A stretch of DNA of 60,000 nucleotides from Mesostigma viride (taxonomy: Eukaryota > Streptophyta > Mesostigmatophyceae > Mesostigmatales > Mesostigmataceae), in contig RPFO01000104.1 of the NCBI GenBank assembly GCA_009746045.1, forward strand, positions 4,660,477 to 4,720,476, in the 5' to 3' direction. The notes below the pieces were generated by a model that ran no database searches, was not told the origin of the DNA, and worked only from the letters and a program-made list of their open reading frames with translations. Positions 31,801-41,830 of this stretch are shown here, one piece after another. The position numbers and the translations under genes are program-made. Position 1 is the first letter of the stretch; the number at the start of each line of letters is the position of its first letter.

Positions 31801-32633
31801 CAATCCCTTACCCTTCATCGCGCTGGCTTCTCTGGTCGGCCAAGGGTGTGCCTTCCTGTCCACCAACTCTCATCCCATGTCAAGCGCATGACCTGCGAGT
31901 CTTACCGCTATATCATATGAGTGCATACCTCTATATCATATGAGCGCATACCTCTATATCATATGAGCGCATACCTCTATATCATATGAGCGCATACCTC
32001 TATATCATATGAGCGCATACCTCTATATCATATGAGCGCATGACCCGAGAATCTTACCGCTATATCATCCTCCATATGACAGGATTTCCTCTACATCATC
32101 GTTCTTATCTGACCTTTATCAAGTATCGGGAACCTTTCCTTCTTGTTGGGTAATAAGAGTTTGGGGCAGCCTGGACGGTTGGCACAGCATCGGTTTCGCA
32201 TCCTTCACCCGTGTCTTAGGCATGCTGTGCAGACACATATGTTGTCATGTCTCTGCGCAGGATGCTTGTGCATTAATTCGACAGTTCCTCTGCTGACGCT
32301 GATGCCCCTCATAGTTGACAACCGCTGCTTCTTCCCCATTGGGCAGGTTCCATACTCTTTTTTCCTGCTAACATGTCTTTTTCTTGTTTCTTTGTCCAAC
32401 TGTGCAGGTTGGTGTCGGGGGACACCATCATCGTTGACGGTGGTCAGTGGATGTGGATGCCACGGCTCGCCCCCCCTGAGGTGATCCGAGAAATTTCGCG
32501 GTCACTTGAGGCCAAGAATAGGAGCGTAGGGATGCCCAAGGGCCTGAAGATGGAAAATACTAGCATGACAGCCTGCGTCAATGACCTTACCGTGAACATC
32601 ACGCATCATCCTACGCTTCCTAGCAAACTGTAA
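25844..32633 (+). CDS. DECR2: Peroxisomal 2,4-dienoyl-CoA reductase (SDR family), five exons
   Basis: It reduces 2,4-dienoyl-CoA with NADPH so that unsaturated fatty acids can enter peroxisomal beta-oxidation. Exons are 25844-26068, 26233-26375, 27994-28228, 30219-30442 and 32408-32633. All junctions are GT-AG with matching phases (0, 2, 0, 2), giving 350 residues. The Rossmann motif TGGGSGIG is at residues 31-38, an Arg pair suited to NADPH at 57-58, and NCAAG at 104-108. The WYQ-x2-VSAAK segment holds the catalytic Lys201. The position four residues before it is not Tyr, as expected for this DECR branch. SGDTIIVDGG is near the end. The C-terminus is exactly SKL, a type 1 peroxisomal signal. 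The segment before SKL is longer than I expect for the family. The active-site segment resembles the plant SDRB type. Confidence 0.93.
26376..27993. other. Intron 2 of the reductase gene
   Basis: The intron begins GTCAGC and ends GAGCAG. It contains CT-rich stretches and a C run near 27728-27741. ORFs inside it have no recognisable domain. Confidence 0.7.
28399..29424 (+). repeat. 24-bp minisatellite, 43 copies, in intron 3 of the reductase gene
   Basis: The unit is GTGAGATAATGAACGC followed by ATGCGCAG. Variants include AGTG or AAGG for AATG, GGG or TGT for GCG, and ATG for AGG at the unit joint. Because 24 is a multiple of three and the unit lacks stops in several frames, long spurious ORFs arise on both strands. 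Most unit joints read CAG/GTGAGA, which matches a 5' splice-site consensus. Confidence 0.95.
29640..30022 (+). repeat. Short repeats in intron 3
   Basis: A CCG/CTG trinucleotide run lies at about 29648-29690, followed by several degenerate GCATAATGCAGCA units (about 29692-29785). The 26-bp unit ACATGCTGAGATGTTGAATT plus ATACTC occurs twice at about 29968-30021. Confidence 0.7.
30523..30800 (+). repeat. Decayed copies of the exon 4 end inside intron 4
   Basis: Exon 4 ends with ATGTGCTGCGTGTACCTGGC then ATCCACCGCCGGAAG. Diverged versions recur in the intron at about 30525 (GTGCTGCGTGCACC...TCCACCGCCGGCGAGG), 30655 (TGCGCTGCGTGCACCTGGCT then TCCACTGCCGGAGG), 30700 (CTTGCTGCCTGCATCTGGCT) and 30760 (ATGTGCTGCGTGTATTTGGC then GGCTGGAAGG). 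This looks like old tandem duplication of the exon-intron border. Confidence 0.65.
31905..32060 (+). repeat. 23-bp tandem repeat in intron 4
   Basis: CTCTATATCATATGAGCGCA plus TAC is repeated about six times, bracketed on both sides by a related GCGCATGACC and CTTACCGCTATATCAT segment. Confidence 0.85.
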
Positions 32634-33985
32634 GGTGAGCTCTAGAGCAGAGGGACTGGCCGGCTTCAAAGCCACATTCATCGAGTGCGGGCTCATGCAT
32701 TTTTGCAGAGACGTAACCATGTACCTGTGTGCCATAAGCGGAGGCATGCTGCACCGCACTATACCATGCAGTCCGTAGTTGTTCATGGGAGTGGCAACGG
32801 ATTGTAGTTTGCTTCTATACTATCATCTATGCTTCAATGAGTAAACACCAACCTTCTATCACCAGTCATGCATGAAATTCTGATCGCTACCTGGGAAGCG
32901 CAGCATATGTGCATGCTTGCTGATGTCGTACTTTCATTGACGTCAGCTAGCTGCATGAAGGATCTATACAGTGCCACATGCTGCATACTCTGGACAGTAC
33001 GTGGCAGCCGCCAGCTCGGACGCGCACCATTAATAAGGCCATTTTAATTGGCACAGCTAGTGCATGCACTGTATGTTTCTGGCTGTCAAAGCTTTGCGAG
33101 GGTGACCATGCACCGGGGCTAAATAATAAGTTTATGTTGTATTTGCCGTCAGCCCTCCATGATCATGCAGGTCTTTGGACAGACAGCCAAGCGGCTTTCG
33201 ATCGCGTGCACCGGTCTTCGATCGCGCCTTTCCTCTCAGACAACGGCGAAGCTCTCACATGACGTACGTCGGACGCGCAACGAATCCAGGCTAGCTCAGT
33301 ATTAGTTGTCTCAGCCTGCAGCTAGAGTATGTCAGACAATCTCAGTCTGGCACCGCAGTGAACTCGTATAATACGTACGTGGCGTATATATTACATGCAC
33401 ATGCACTTATATCAGCAGGGTCGCACCCACTGGACCGGCCTTTCATGATCGTTTATTTTGGCCTCGACATGTGTTAATTTATTCTAGGAAGCACGGGCCC
33501 ACACCTAGTCAGCCTCCGCGGAATCGTCAGCTAGTCATTTGGTGGCAGTTGACCCGCTAAAAGCGCAGTGGCACTAGCTAACTGAAGGATGCTCTCCCCC
33601 AGGCTGTGGGGCCGGTAGTGCTTGTGACCCAATGTTCACGGTAATCATAGTAGTTCGGGCCGTGTGCCCGCAACCCTGCCATTCACGGTTATAGATAGCG
33701 CCCCGCCACTCGAGGCGCGCTGGATAGAATCCTTCCACCACCAGGCTCCATGCATCCCGGCCCACCACGGATTCAGTAAGTGAGAAAACTATTTGATCCT
33801 GGACACAGGGCGTTCCAACGTCGTGTAAGGACTAAGTACGTACGTACGTAAGTAAGTACTTGCTTGTCATGCGCATGGGCATGCATGCCACGGAACTACA
33901 CTATGTTAATCTTGATGTATTATATTAGAAAATAATGGCACGAAAGTTATTAAAATTATTGTCTGCGTCATGCCCCAACCATGCA
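32634..33985. other. 3' region of the reductase gene, no other gene seen
   Basis: The stop codon is immediately followed by GGTGAGC, which resembles a splice donor, so an intron in the 3' UTR is possible. Beyond it there is only a short GTAC/GTAA microsatellite at about 33836-33860. Confidence 0.5.
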
Positions 33986-35326
33986 TATAGTCACTTATAA
34001 AAAAGTCACTTCATCCATCGGGGTTAATGCTCCGTGACCCCCCAACGGGAGCACGAAAACTAATTAATTAATTAATTAATTAATATAGTCACTTGCCCCC
34101 ATGCCCTTTACAGAAGGGTGTGTGGCAGGGCTGCGTGCTGTCGCCCTACCTGTTCATTATTGTTGTCGAATACGTAATGATTCAGGCGCGCAAGCGATTT
34201 GCCCGCATCGTGGGCAGGGAACCAGGAGTGCAGGTTGCTAACAAATTCTGCATGGCATGGCGGTGCGGACACGGAGATTCGGCTGGCAGAGTGCAGACAT
34301 CATCTACGCTGATGACACCAGGTGCCCTCTTCGAGGACACTGGGCACGTGCAGACATGGCTTGACTGCCTGGCTCTCGAGGCCCGTGCAGTGGGGCTTGA
34401 GGTCAGCAAGAAGACAGAGGCCCTGGCGGTTGGGCTCACCAACTCACCGCCGCCCCTCTATCTCCTAGACGGCTCTCGAGTCCAGTATCGGGACCGCGTT
34501 AAGCTGCTAGGCAGCCTGCTCCCCAGCTGCGAGGTCGATGTGGACCATCGCATCTCCCTCGCCTGGCACGCTTTACGCCAGTACCGGGCCCTGTGGTGCA
34601 AGCCCCTGGGCAAGATCGAGAAACAGGACCTGTTCAAGGTCCTCGTCCTTCCTGTTCTCACGTATGGGGCCGAGACGTGGACCCTCACCGCCGACCTGGC
34701 CCGCAAGCTGGACGGCGCGGTCACCAGCATGCTGCGTTCCATTTTCAGAGTAGGATATGCTGCTCACGTCCGCAATGAGGACCTGTACCAGGGCATGCCC
34801 TATATCACCAGCACCATTAAGCAACGACGCCTGCAGCTAGTAGGGCACCTAGCTCGCACCAACCAGGTAGACACCTCACGTGCCCCCCCCGCAGGACTGC
34901 GACCAGCCCAGCCTGGCCGGCACCTCCTGACGTGCATGGGCTGGGCCCAGTGATGTTAGACGCCGCAAGGCCCGCACCTTTAAAGAACAGCTAGTAGAGG
35001 ACATGGGGGGCCTAGGCCTCTCCGTGATTTGGAAGAAGATGATGGATCCCAAGTGGGCCCAGGTCATAGAGGACAACGAGCCCCCCCCAGTGGGGAAGCG
35101 CCCGCGTGTGGAATCCCGTGGGAGGCACGCCAGATAGCTCCCCTAGGGCAGCGTGCGGCTGCCTAGATAGATGTTGTAGTTAGCATGCTGTTAGATAGAT
35201 GTAGTATGTAGCCGATGTAGATAGATTAGACCGGTAGGACTGTTTCCACCCATCCATCCATCCATCCATCGGGGTTAATGCTCCGTGACTCCCCAACGGG
35301 AGCACGAGTCTAATTAATTAATTAAT
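33986..35326 (+). mobile_element. LINE C, 5'-truncated, preceded by an isolated LINE C tail
   Basis: An isolated tail (about 34013-34082: CATCGGGGTTAATGCTCCGT, hairpin, TTAA repeats) is followed directly by a second copy. That copy begins inside the reverse transcriptase and ends in the same tail (35266-35326). TAGTCACTT occurs before the first tail (33990), between the two (34085) and after the last (35325), so both inserted at the same target word. The terminal hairpin CTCCC-CAAC-GGGAG is at 35289-35302. Confidence 0.75.
34093..35137 (+). pseudogene. LINE C reverse transcriptase C-terminal fragment
   Basis: The reading begins at KGVWQGCVLSPYLFIIVVEY (motif B). The YADD-type motif C region is disrupted by a local frameshift near 34260-34330 (the string TSSTLMTPGALFED is out of frame). 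The C-terminal part is readable: LEARAVGLEVSKKTEAL, VLVLPVLTYGAETWTL and KQRRLQLVGHLARTNQVDT. A second shift near 34945 puts the last 60 residues, ending at the stop 35135-35137, in another frame. It is related to LINE A but clearly diverged. Confidence 0.8.
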
Positions 35327-35770
35327 AGTCACTTGAGGGGGATATAATTGTTGTGTTACACAATTTAAAAGAAATTTTTTTGCCGTATGCAATCGCAAAA
35401 GTGAGAACACTTTTTTAAAAAACAGTCACCCGTAATCACCAGATGTTCCAGCTGGTCAGCCTCAGGAGGCAGACAACATGTTCACACTACCAATATGGTG
35501 TTAAGGCCACTAGTTCCCGCCCTGGGAGTCCATTGATCAGCACCGGAACCGAGGCGCGGTGCCCATGCGGTCAAGTATGCGTCTGATGTATGGGACACTA
35601 GACGGCGCCCACACCTGCTTTCACACCACGACTTTCCCAAAGAGAAGTTCTGATCGAAGCTCGATCGGCCCATACGCGCCCTCAAAAGGGTCGCTGACCA
35701 GCGTATGGATCGCTGGTCATTCAGCACTCCGCAAAGGAGCACTGCGGCCAGCGCGCATATCGATCGCTGG
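35327..35770. other. No recognisable gene
   Basis: Only short ORFs are present and none shows a domain I recognise. GATCGCTGG/CCAGCGATC-type motifs begin to appear toward the right end. Confidence 0.45.
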
Positions 35771-36035
35771 CCGTTCCGCGTTCTTCGTGCAGAACGCCGC
35801 ACGCAGCCAGCATGTTTCTGGCCACTCGACGCCCCTGTTCAGGGCGAAGCATTCGGCCAGCCAGTCTGGATGGCCGTTCGGCGTTCTCCGAAGAACGCCG
35901 CACGCGGCCAGTATGTTTCTGGCCACTCGACGCCCATGTTCAGGGCGAAGCATTCGGCCAGCCAATCTGGCTGGCCGTTCGGCGTTCTGCGAAGAACGCC
36001 GCACGCGGCCAGCATGTATCGCTGGCCACGCTGCC
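35771..36035 (+). repeat. Roughly 101-bp tandem repeat, about 2.6 copies
   Basis: Units start at about 35771, 35873 and 35974 with CCGTTCGGCGTTCT, then GAACGCCGCACGCGGCCAG and GGCGAAGCATTCGGCCAGCC. Each unit contains the inverted pair CGGCGTTC/GAACGCCG. Confidence 0.8.
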
Positions 36036-36044
36036 CCCAATTTC

Positions 36045-37680
36045 CCGGGGACGGGCCGAAGGGCTCAAGCGCCTGCTTAGCTGGGCGCTGCAGGGTGCGC
36101 GAGACGCTGTTGCGATGCCGGTCGACGAGACCGCTCCACTCCAGCTGGGCGCACGGGACCCCGTGTGATGGCAAGCTCCCATTCGGGAAGCAATTCTCTA
36201 TTCACCGCCCAGCAGTGCTGTGCTGGTGAAGGGCTGCCGGTCCAGTGTGACCGGTCAGCAGGTCAGCTCGACAACGTCGTCGCAGCCCATGATGTCACGG
36301 GCTCGGTCCAATAGGGACCAGCCGAACATTGCCGGCCATGCAAGGCGCTGCAAGCAGTAGAACCTGCTCGCCTCGTCCTGATGAACGGACGCTCCGCTCT
36401 GACAGCTTGAGAGCCGCGCGGGGCGCCCTTGTTGCAGGTCGTTGCGAGCAGTGGAGTCCGCTCGCCTCGCCCTGATGAACGGACGCTCCGCGCAGCTTGA
36501 GAGCCGCGCGTGGCGCCCTTGTTGCAGGCTGACGCGAGCAGTGTAATCTGCTCGCCTCGCCCTGAGGAAGAGACGCTCCCCGCAGCTTGAGAGCCGCTCG
36601 GGGCGCCCTTGTTGCAGGCTGACGCGAGCAGCGTAATCTGCTCGCCTCGCCCTGAGGGAGAGACGCTCCCCGCAGCTTGCGAGCCGCTCAGGGCGCACTA
36701 GGCGCGCACACTGGGGGCGCTGCAGGGTGCGCGAGCCGTTGCCGCGATGCCAGTGGAAGGAACCTGGTCCGCTCAGCTATGCGCGGCACCCTGTGTGATG
36801 ATAAACCATCTTGATGGCTGATCCTGCCGGTGCGGGGCCGTCAGCCGCAAACTGCATCCTGCGAATGAATGAATGGCACGCAACAATATCAGTAAAATTT
36901 GGCACAAGTTCATGAGTTGATAGCCTTGGTACATAAAACCTCAAAATGCAGGCTTTGGTGGGGAAAAAACTGATGTGATATCATGAGATAAGATTTTATA
37001 ATATCACGATATAATAATATGATTTTATAATATCATATTATTATATCATGAGATAAGATTCAATCAAGGCAAGGCTAGCTGGTTCTCCCCGCATTGCGTT
37101 GAGGCGCACAACAATCAATTAAGTAAGGGCACAACAGTTATTTTTTTATTACTCGATGATTGCAAATTGAGGTGTCAGAAGGGAGACTTTACGTGTAAAA
37201 CCTGTTGTGAACCGATTTCAGAATGGAATTACATTACCAGGTATTTGCTAAGTGGCATCCCTGGGGGAAGAACAGGCCAACGCTTGAAGGCACTTCCGGC
37301 AAGCGGCTTTGCCATGATTACGAACAGGGGGGGGGAGCAGGAACTCAGAAGTCCAAGAAGTTCTTCAAACTCAGCGAGTTCCCAACTTACTTGTTAATGG
37401 TCTTGGCTTGAAAACTTTCGACGCTGGCAGATGGAACATGGCATCCTTGTTGCAGGCCCGTGCGAGCAGTGGGGTCCGCTCGCCTCGCCCTGAGGAACGG
37501 ACACTCCGCGCAGCTGGAGAGCCACGCGTGGCGCCCTTGTTGCAGGCCGTTGCGAGGAGTAAACCCGCTTGCCTCGCCCTGAGGAAGAGACGCACCGCGC
37601 AGCTTGAGAGCCGCGCGGGGCGCCCTTGTTGCAGGCCGATGCGAGCAGTGGGGTCCGCTCGCATCGCCCTGATGAACGGA
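36045..37680 (+). repeat. Satellite block 1 (diverged units)
   Basis: This is the same family as 46637-55010 but rearranged. The first unit (36045-36260) is the most diverged. Four 90-bp subrepeats lie at 36340-36690 and about 2.7 more at 37440-37680. The hairpin/GTACGCGC section present in mature units is missing between 36720 and 36760. The block stops abruptly at 37680 inside a 90-bp subrepeat. Confidence 0.8.
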
Positions 37681-38407
37681 TGTCGCGTCCGTGATCTATC
37701 ACGTCCGCAATTCAGATTTTAGCGTAATTCTGACGTCCGCAGCCTTGTGCGGGTTGCTATACCGCGGCCCGGTACTGACGCCGCAGATCTCAGTTGTACT
37801 CACGCGCCAAGTCCGCTGAATTTGCTGACGGAACTTTTGGGCGGACCTGAATTTCACTAACATTCACAACGGTCCGAGCCCCGCCAAAATGCAGCCTCGT
37901 AAGAAGGACCCGAAAAGTGGCGCGAAATGAGATTTTTGGTGTGTGCGTGCACGACGGTGACCGAATTTCCACCGACAGGCATGGCGGCCTGGCAGGCTAT
38001 CGTGAGCGAATAAAAAGGCAGTATCGAGGCTGGAAATTTTAGTGTATGCTCCTAGGGTCATATATTACTTGCCGTTATTTTTTTTCGCCACAAATTCTGC
38101 GGAGTCCTTCGGCATTTTGGCGTCATTCACAGGTGGGTGCCTGTTTTGTCGCCGATTTTCTCTCGACCCCACCTACCTGCAGCAAAAAATTTTCCCGATG
38201 AAAGTCGCCCTAACATCTGGTTTTTGACACTAATCGACGCATTTTTTAGTTTTTAAGGCCTTGACCGAAGCACTTTTTTCATTACCGGCTCAGTTTGCTT
38301 TAACTGAGCTGGCGCGATTTTTTATCCAATTTCTAGGCTGGGCCAGGCGTCGCAGACCCGTAATTCGTTTTTAAGTGCTTTTGTGCCCGATATCGTGTCC
38401 TTTGCAG
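37681..38407. other. Region before the tentative exon, possible first exon at 37889
   Basis: An ATG at 37889 followed by CAGCCTC/GTAAGA could be a very short first exon joining in phase to 38408, but nothing proves it. Bases 37762-37781 (CCGCGGCCCGGTACTGACGC) resemble the insertion inside the element B tail at 7868. Confidence 0.3.
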
Positions 38408-40946
38408 GCGTTCTTGGCATCAAAGACGCCATGGCGTCAGGGGCTAAAACGGACCTCCGCACGTTCGTTAACTGCGGCGAGCATGTCAATGCCGCCAGCA
38501 ATTTTTGCTGCCGCGTCTGTGACACGGTTGCGATGCAAGACCGTTGTCGACGTGACGGAGTGGTATGTGCACATTCAGGTGCGAATTTCTTCGCTGTTGA
38601 AACCCCGGCCTGTAGCAGGCAAGTATTTCACCGTATCCCCTTTCCCCGAGTCTCTCTTTTCCGTCATGTTTTCATCTTACGGAAAGCGCGAATAAAGCAT
38701 CAGTGAGCGACAGTATGATGGCGAGCCGTTTGCTCGCATCAGGGCTGTGCGGCTTATTCTAGAGAGAAGCGACATCAAGCAGATTTTGCAGCCGGATGTG
38801 AGGGAGGGGCCCTGCTGGGGTGGGAATAAACTGCTGTGAGTGACCGATCCACTCCCTCCCTCCCTCCCTCCCTCCTCCCTCCCTCCCTCCCTCCCTCCCT
38901 CCTCCCTCCCTCCCTCCCTCCCTCCCTCCCTCCTCCCTCCCTCCCTCCCTCCCTCCCTCCCTCCCTCCCTCCCTCCCTCCCTCCCTCCCTCCCTCCCTCC
39001 CTCCCTCCCTCCCTCCCTCCCTCCCTCCCTCTCCCTCCTCCCTCCCTCCCTCCCTCCCTCCCTCCCTCCTCCCTCCCTCCCTCCTCCCTCCCTCCCTCCT
39101 CCCTCCCTCCCTCCCTCCCTCCCTCCCTCCCTCCCTCCCTCCCTCCCTCCCTCCCTCCCTCCCTCCTCCCTCCCTCCTCCCTCCCTCCCTCCCTCCCTCC
39201 CTCCTCCCTCCTCCCTCCCTCCCTCCCTCCCTCCCCCTCCTCCTCCCTCCCTCCCTCCCTCCCTCCCTCCCTCCTCCCTCCCTCCCTCCCTCCCTCCCTC
39301 CCTCCTCCCTCCTCCCTCCCTCCCTCCCTCCCTCCCTCCCTCCCTCCCTCCCTCCCTCCCTCCCTCCCTCCCTCCCTCCCTCCCTCCCTCCCTCGTGAAC
39401 TCACTCGTGGACTCACTCACTCGTGGACTCACTCACTCGTGGACTCACTCACTCACTCACCCACCCACCCACCCACCAACCCATCCACCCACCCACCCAC
39501 CCACCCACCCACCCACCCACCCACCCACCCACCCACCCACCCACCCACCCACCCACCCACCCACCCACCCACCCACCCACCCACCCACCCACCCACCCAC
39601 CACCCACCCACCCACCCACCCACCCACCCACCCACCCACCCACCCACCACCCACCCACCCACCCACCCACCCACCCACTCACTCACTCACTCACTCACTC
39701 ACTCACTCACTCACTCACTCACTCACTCACTCACTCACTCACTCACTCACTCACTCACTCACTCACTCACTCACTCACTCACTCACTCACTCACTCACTC
39801 ACTCACTCACTCACTCACTCACTCACTCACTCACTCACTCACTCACTCACTCACTCACTCACTCACTCACTCACTCACTCACTCACTCACTCACTCACTC
39901 ACTCACTCACTCACTCACTCACTCACTCACTCACTCACTCACTCACGCACTCACGCACGCACGCACGCACGCACGCACGCACTCACGCACCCACCCACCC
40001 ACGCACCCACCCACGCACCCACCCACGCACCCACCCACGCACCCACCCACGCACCCACCCACCCACGCACCCACCCACCCACGCACCCACGCACCCACCC
40101 ACCCACCCACCCACCCACCCACCCACCCACCCACCCACCCACCCACCCACCCACCCACCCACCCACCCACCCACCCACCCACCCACCCACCCACCCACCC
40201 ACCCACCCACCCACCCACCCACCCACCCACCCACCCACCCACCACTCACTCACTCACTCACTCACTCACTCACTCACTCACTCACTCACTCACTCACTCA
40301 CTCACTCACTCACTCACTCACTCACTCACTCACTCACTCACTCACTCACTCACTCACTCACTCACTCACTCACTCACTCACTCACTCACTCACTCACTCA
40401 CTCACTCACTCACTCACTCACTCACTCACTCACTCACTCACTCACTCACTCACTCACTCACTCACTCACTCACTCACTCACTCACTCACTCACTCACTCA
40501 CTCACTCACTCACTCACTCACTCACTCACTCACTCACTCACTCACTCACTCACTCACTCACTCACTCACTCACTCACTCACTCACTCACTCACTCACTCA
40601 CTCACTCACTCACTCACTCACTCACTCACTCACTCACTCACTCACTCACTCACTCACTCACTCACTCACTCACTCACTCACTCACTCACTCACTCACTCA
40701 CTCACTCACTCACTTAGTAACTTGCACATGCACCACATGCGCAAGGAGGACACCAAGAGCTTCACCAACCACCGTCGAAAGCTTGGCTGTGATGCCAAGG
40801 GCAAGGGTATGGGGGTGTCCATGTTGACACAGTGCATGAAGGCTGACAAGGTCAGGCAGAGATTGTGCAGGGAGGTGCCACTACCTCCTAGCGATACCGA
40901 GATGAGGGCGCGCAAACGCATCAGCGCCATGCCGCCTGTTGAGTAA
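38408..40946 (+). CDS. Tentative gene, unknown product, last intron made of simple repeats
   Basis: Three coding segments join in phase: 38408-38618, 38704-38835 and 40718-40946. The first has an acceptor TTTGCAG and a GC-type donor AGCAG/GCAAGT, and encodes a Cys-rich stretch (FCCRVCDTVAMQDRC). The second encodes RQYDGEPFARIRAVRLILER and ends at CTGCT/GTGAGT. The third, after CACTTAG, encodes a basic stretch with NHRRKLGCDAKGKGMGVSML and stops after MPPVE. The intron 38836-40717 is nearly all CTCC, CACC and CACT repeats. The 5' end is unknown. I do not recognise the protein. The second and third segments look protein-like, but without transcripts the model is provisional. Confidence 0.4.
38851..39394 (+). 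repeat. CTCC-type tetranucleotide array
   Basis: About 540 bp of CCCT units, broken at intervals by CTCCT trinucleotide slips. It is a pure pyrimidine strand, so the complementary strand is pure purine (GGGA). Confidence 0.97.
39395..40713 (+). repeat. CACC / CACT / CACG tetranucleotide arrays
   Basis: A short lead-in repeats CGTGGACTCACTCACT (39395-39458). Then blocks alternate: CACC (39459-39676), CACT (39677-39945), mixed CACG/CACC passing into pure CACC (39946-40242), and CACT again (40243-40713). The CACC-to-CACT transition therefore occurs twice. Confidence 0.97.
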
Positions 40947-41299
40947 TTTGCAGCTACATTACTTGGCATGCTGTGGGTGCACGTGTAAAATGACCTTTCT
41001 AGCCATGCATGCGACAGCTGCCAATATTATGTTCAGCAAGCTCCTCCGTATAATAGAGATTGCGTGAGCATCCACATGGCCACATGTGCATATTGTCAGC
41101 TGTGTCTATATCAATGAACTTTTATGTATGTCTCCTGGAGGTTGTCTTATATCACTCGTGAATGGTTTCCATGTTTTAGTGAGTCATCTTATTTGAGTTG
41201 ACCAGATTGTCTCCTTGATATTCCACACTGGCAGTTTCGCATCCATGGGTAAGAATTTGTAATGGAAACTGGCAGGTATGGCATTGATAACTCTACCAA
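40947..41299. other. No recognisable gene
   Basis: This probably contains the 3' UTR of the tentative gene ending at 40946. No repeat or ORF of note is seen. Confidence 0.45.
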
Positions 41300-41830
41300 A
41301 TATAACATGATGGGCCTGAATTTTTGTGGAATGTCTAAAATCATGATGGCTAAGATGCATGCAAGTTTCCAGCCTCAACAGAGCACATCTTGTACGGAAA
41401 CTGCAATGAAATGTGATGAAAAATACGAAAAACGTGCATTTTTGGTAACATTTGTGAGCAAACTGACATCAAATATCCTCTGATGGTTCTGAATTTTTGT
41501 GGAATGTCTAAAATAATGATGGCAAAGATGCATGCAAGTTGCCAGCCTGAACTGAGCACATCTTGTATGGAAACTGCCATTGAATGTGATGAAAAATACG
41601 AAAAACGTGCATTTTTGGTAACATTTGTGAGCAAACTGACATCAAATACCCTATGATGGACCTGAATTTTTGTGGGATGTCTAGAATAATGATGTTTAAG
41701 ATGCCTACAAGTTTCCAGCCTCAACCGAGCACAGCTTGTATGGAAACTGCAATGAAATGTGATGAAAAATACAAAAAACGCACATTTTTGCTAGCATTTG
41801 GTGGCATTTTGTTACCAAATGCGGTTGGAT
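41300..41830 (+). repeat. 173-bp tandem repeat, about three copies
   Basis: CTGAATTTTTGTGGAATGTC recurs at about 41316, 41489 and 41662, a period of 173 bp. Each unit includes GATGAAAAATACGAAAAACG. The third copy is the most diverged and trails off near 41830. Confidence 0.85.

Noticed and set aside
38677-39432. Minus-strand Gly/Arg/Glu-rich ORFs
   Set aside because: They are the complement of the CTCC microsatellite.
38836-40827. ORFs of up to 663 codons rich in PPSL, THPP and THSL repeats
   Set aside because: They are translations of tetranucleotide repeats, open in all three plus frames; only the last part (from 40718) looks like genuine coding sequence.
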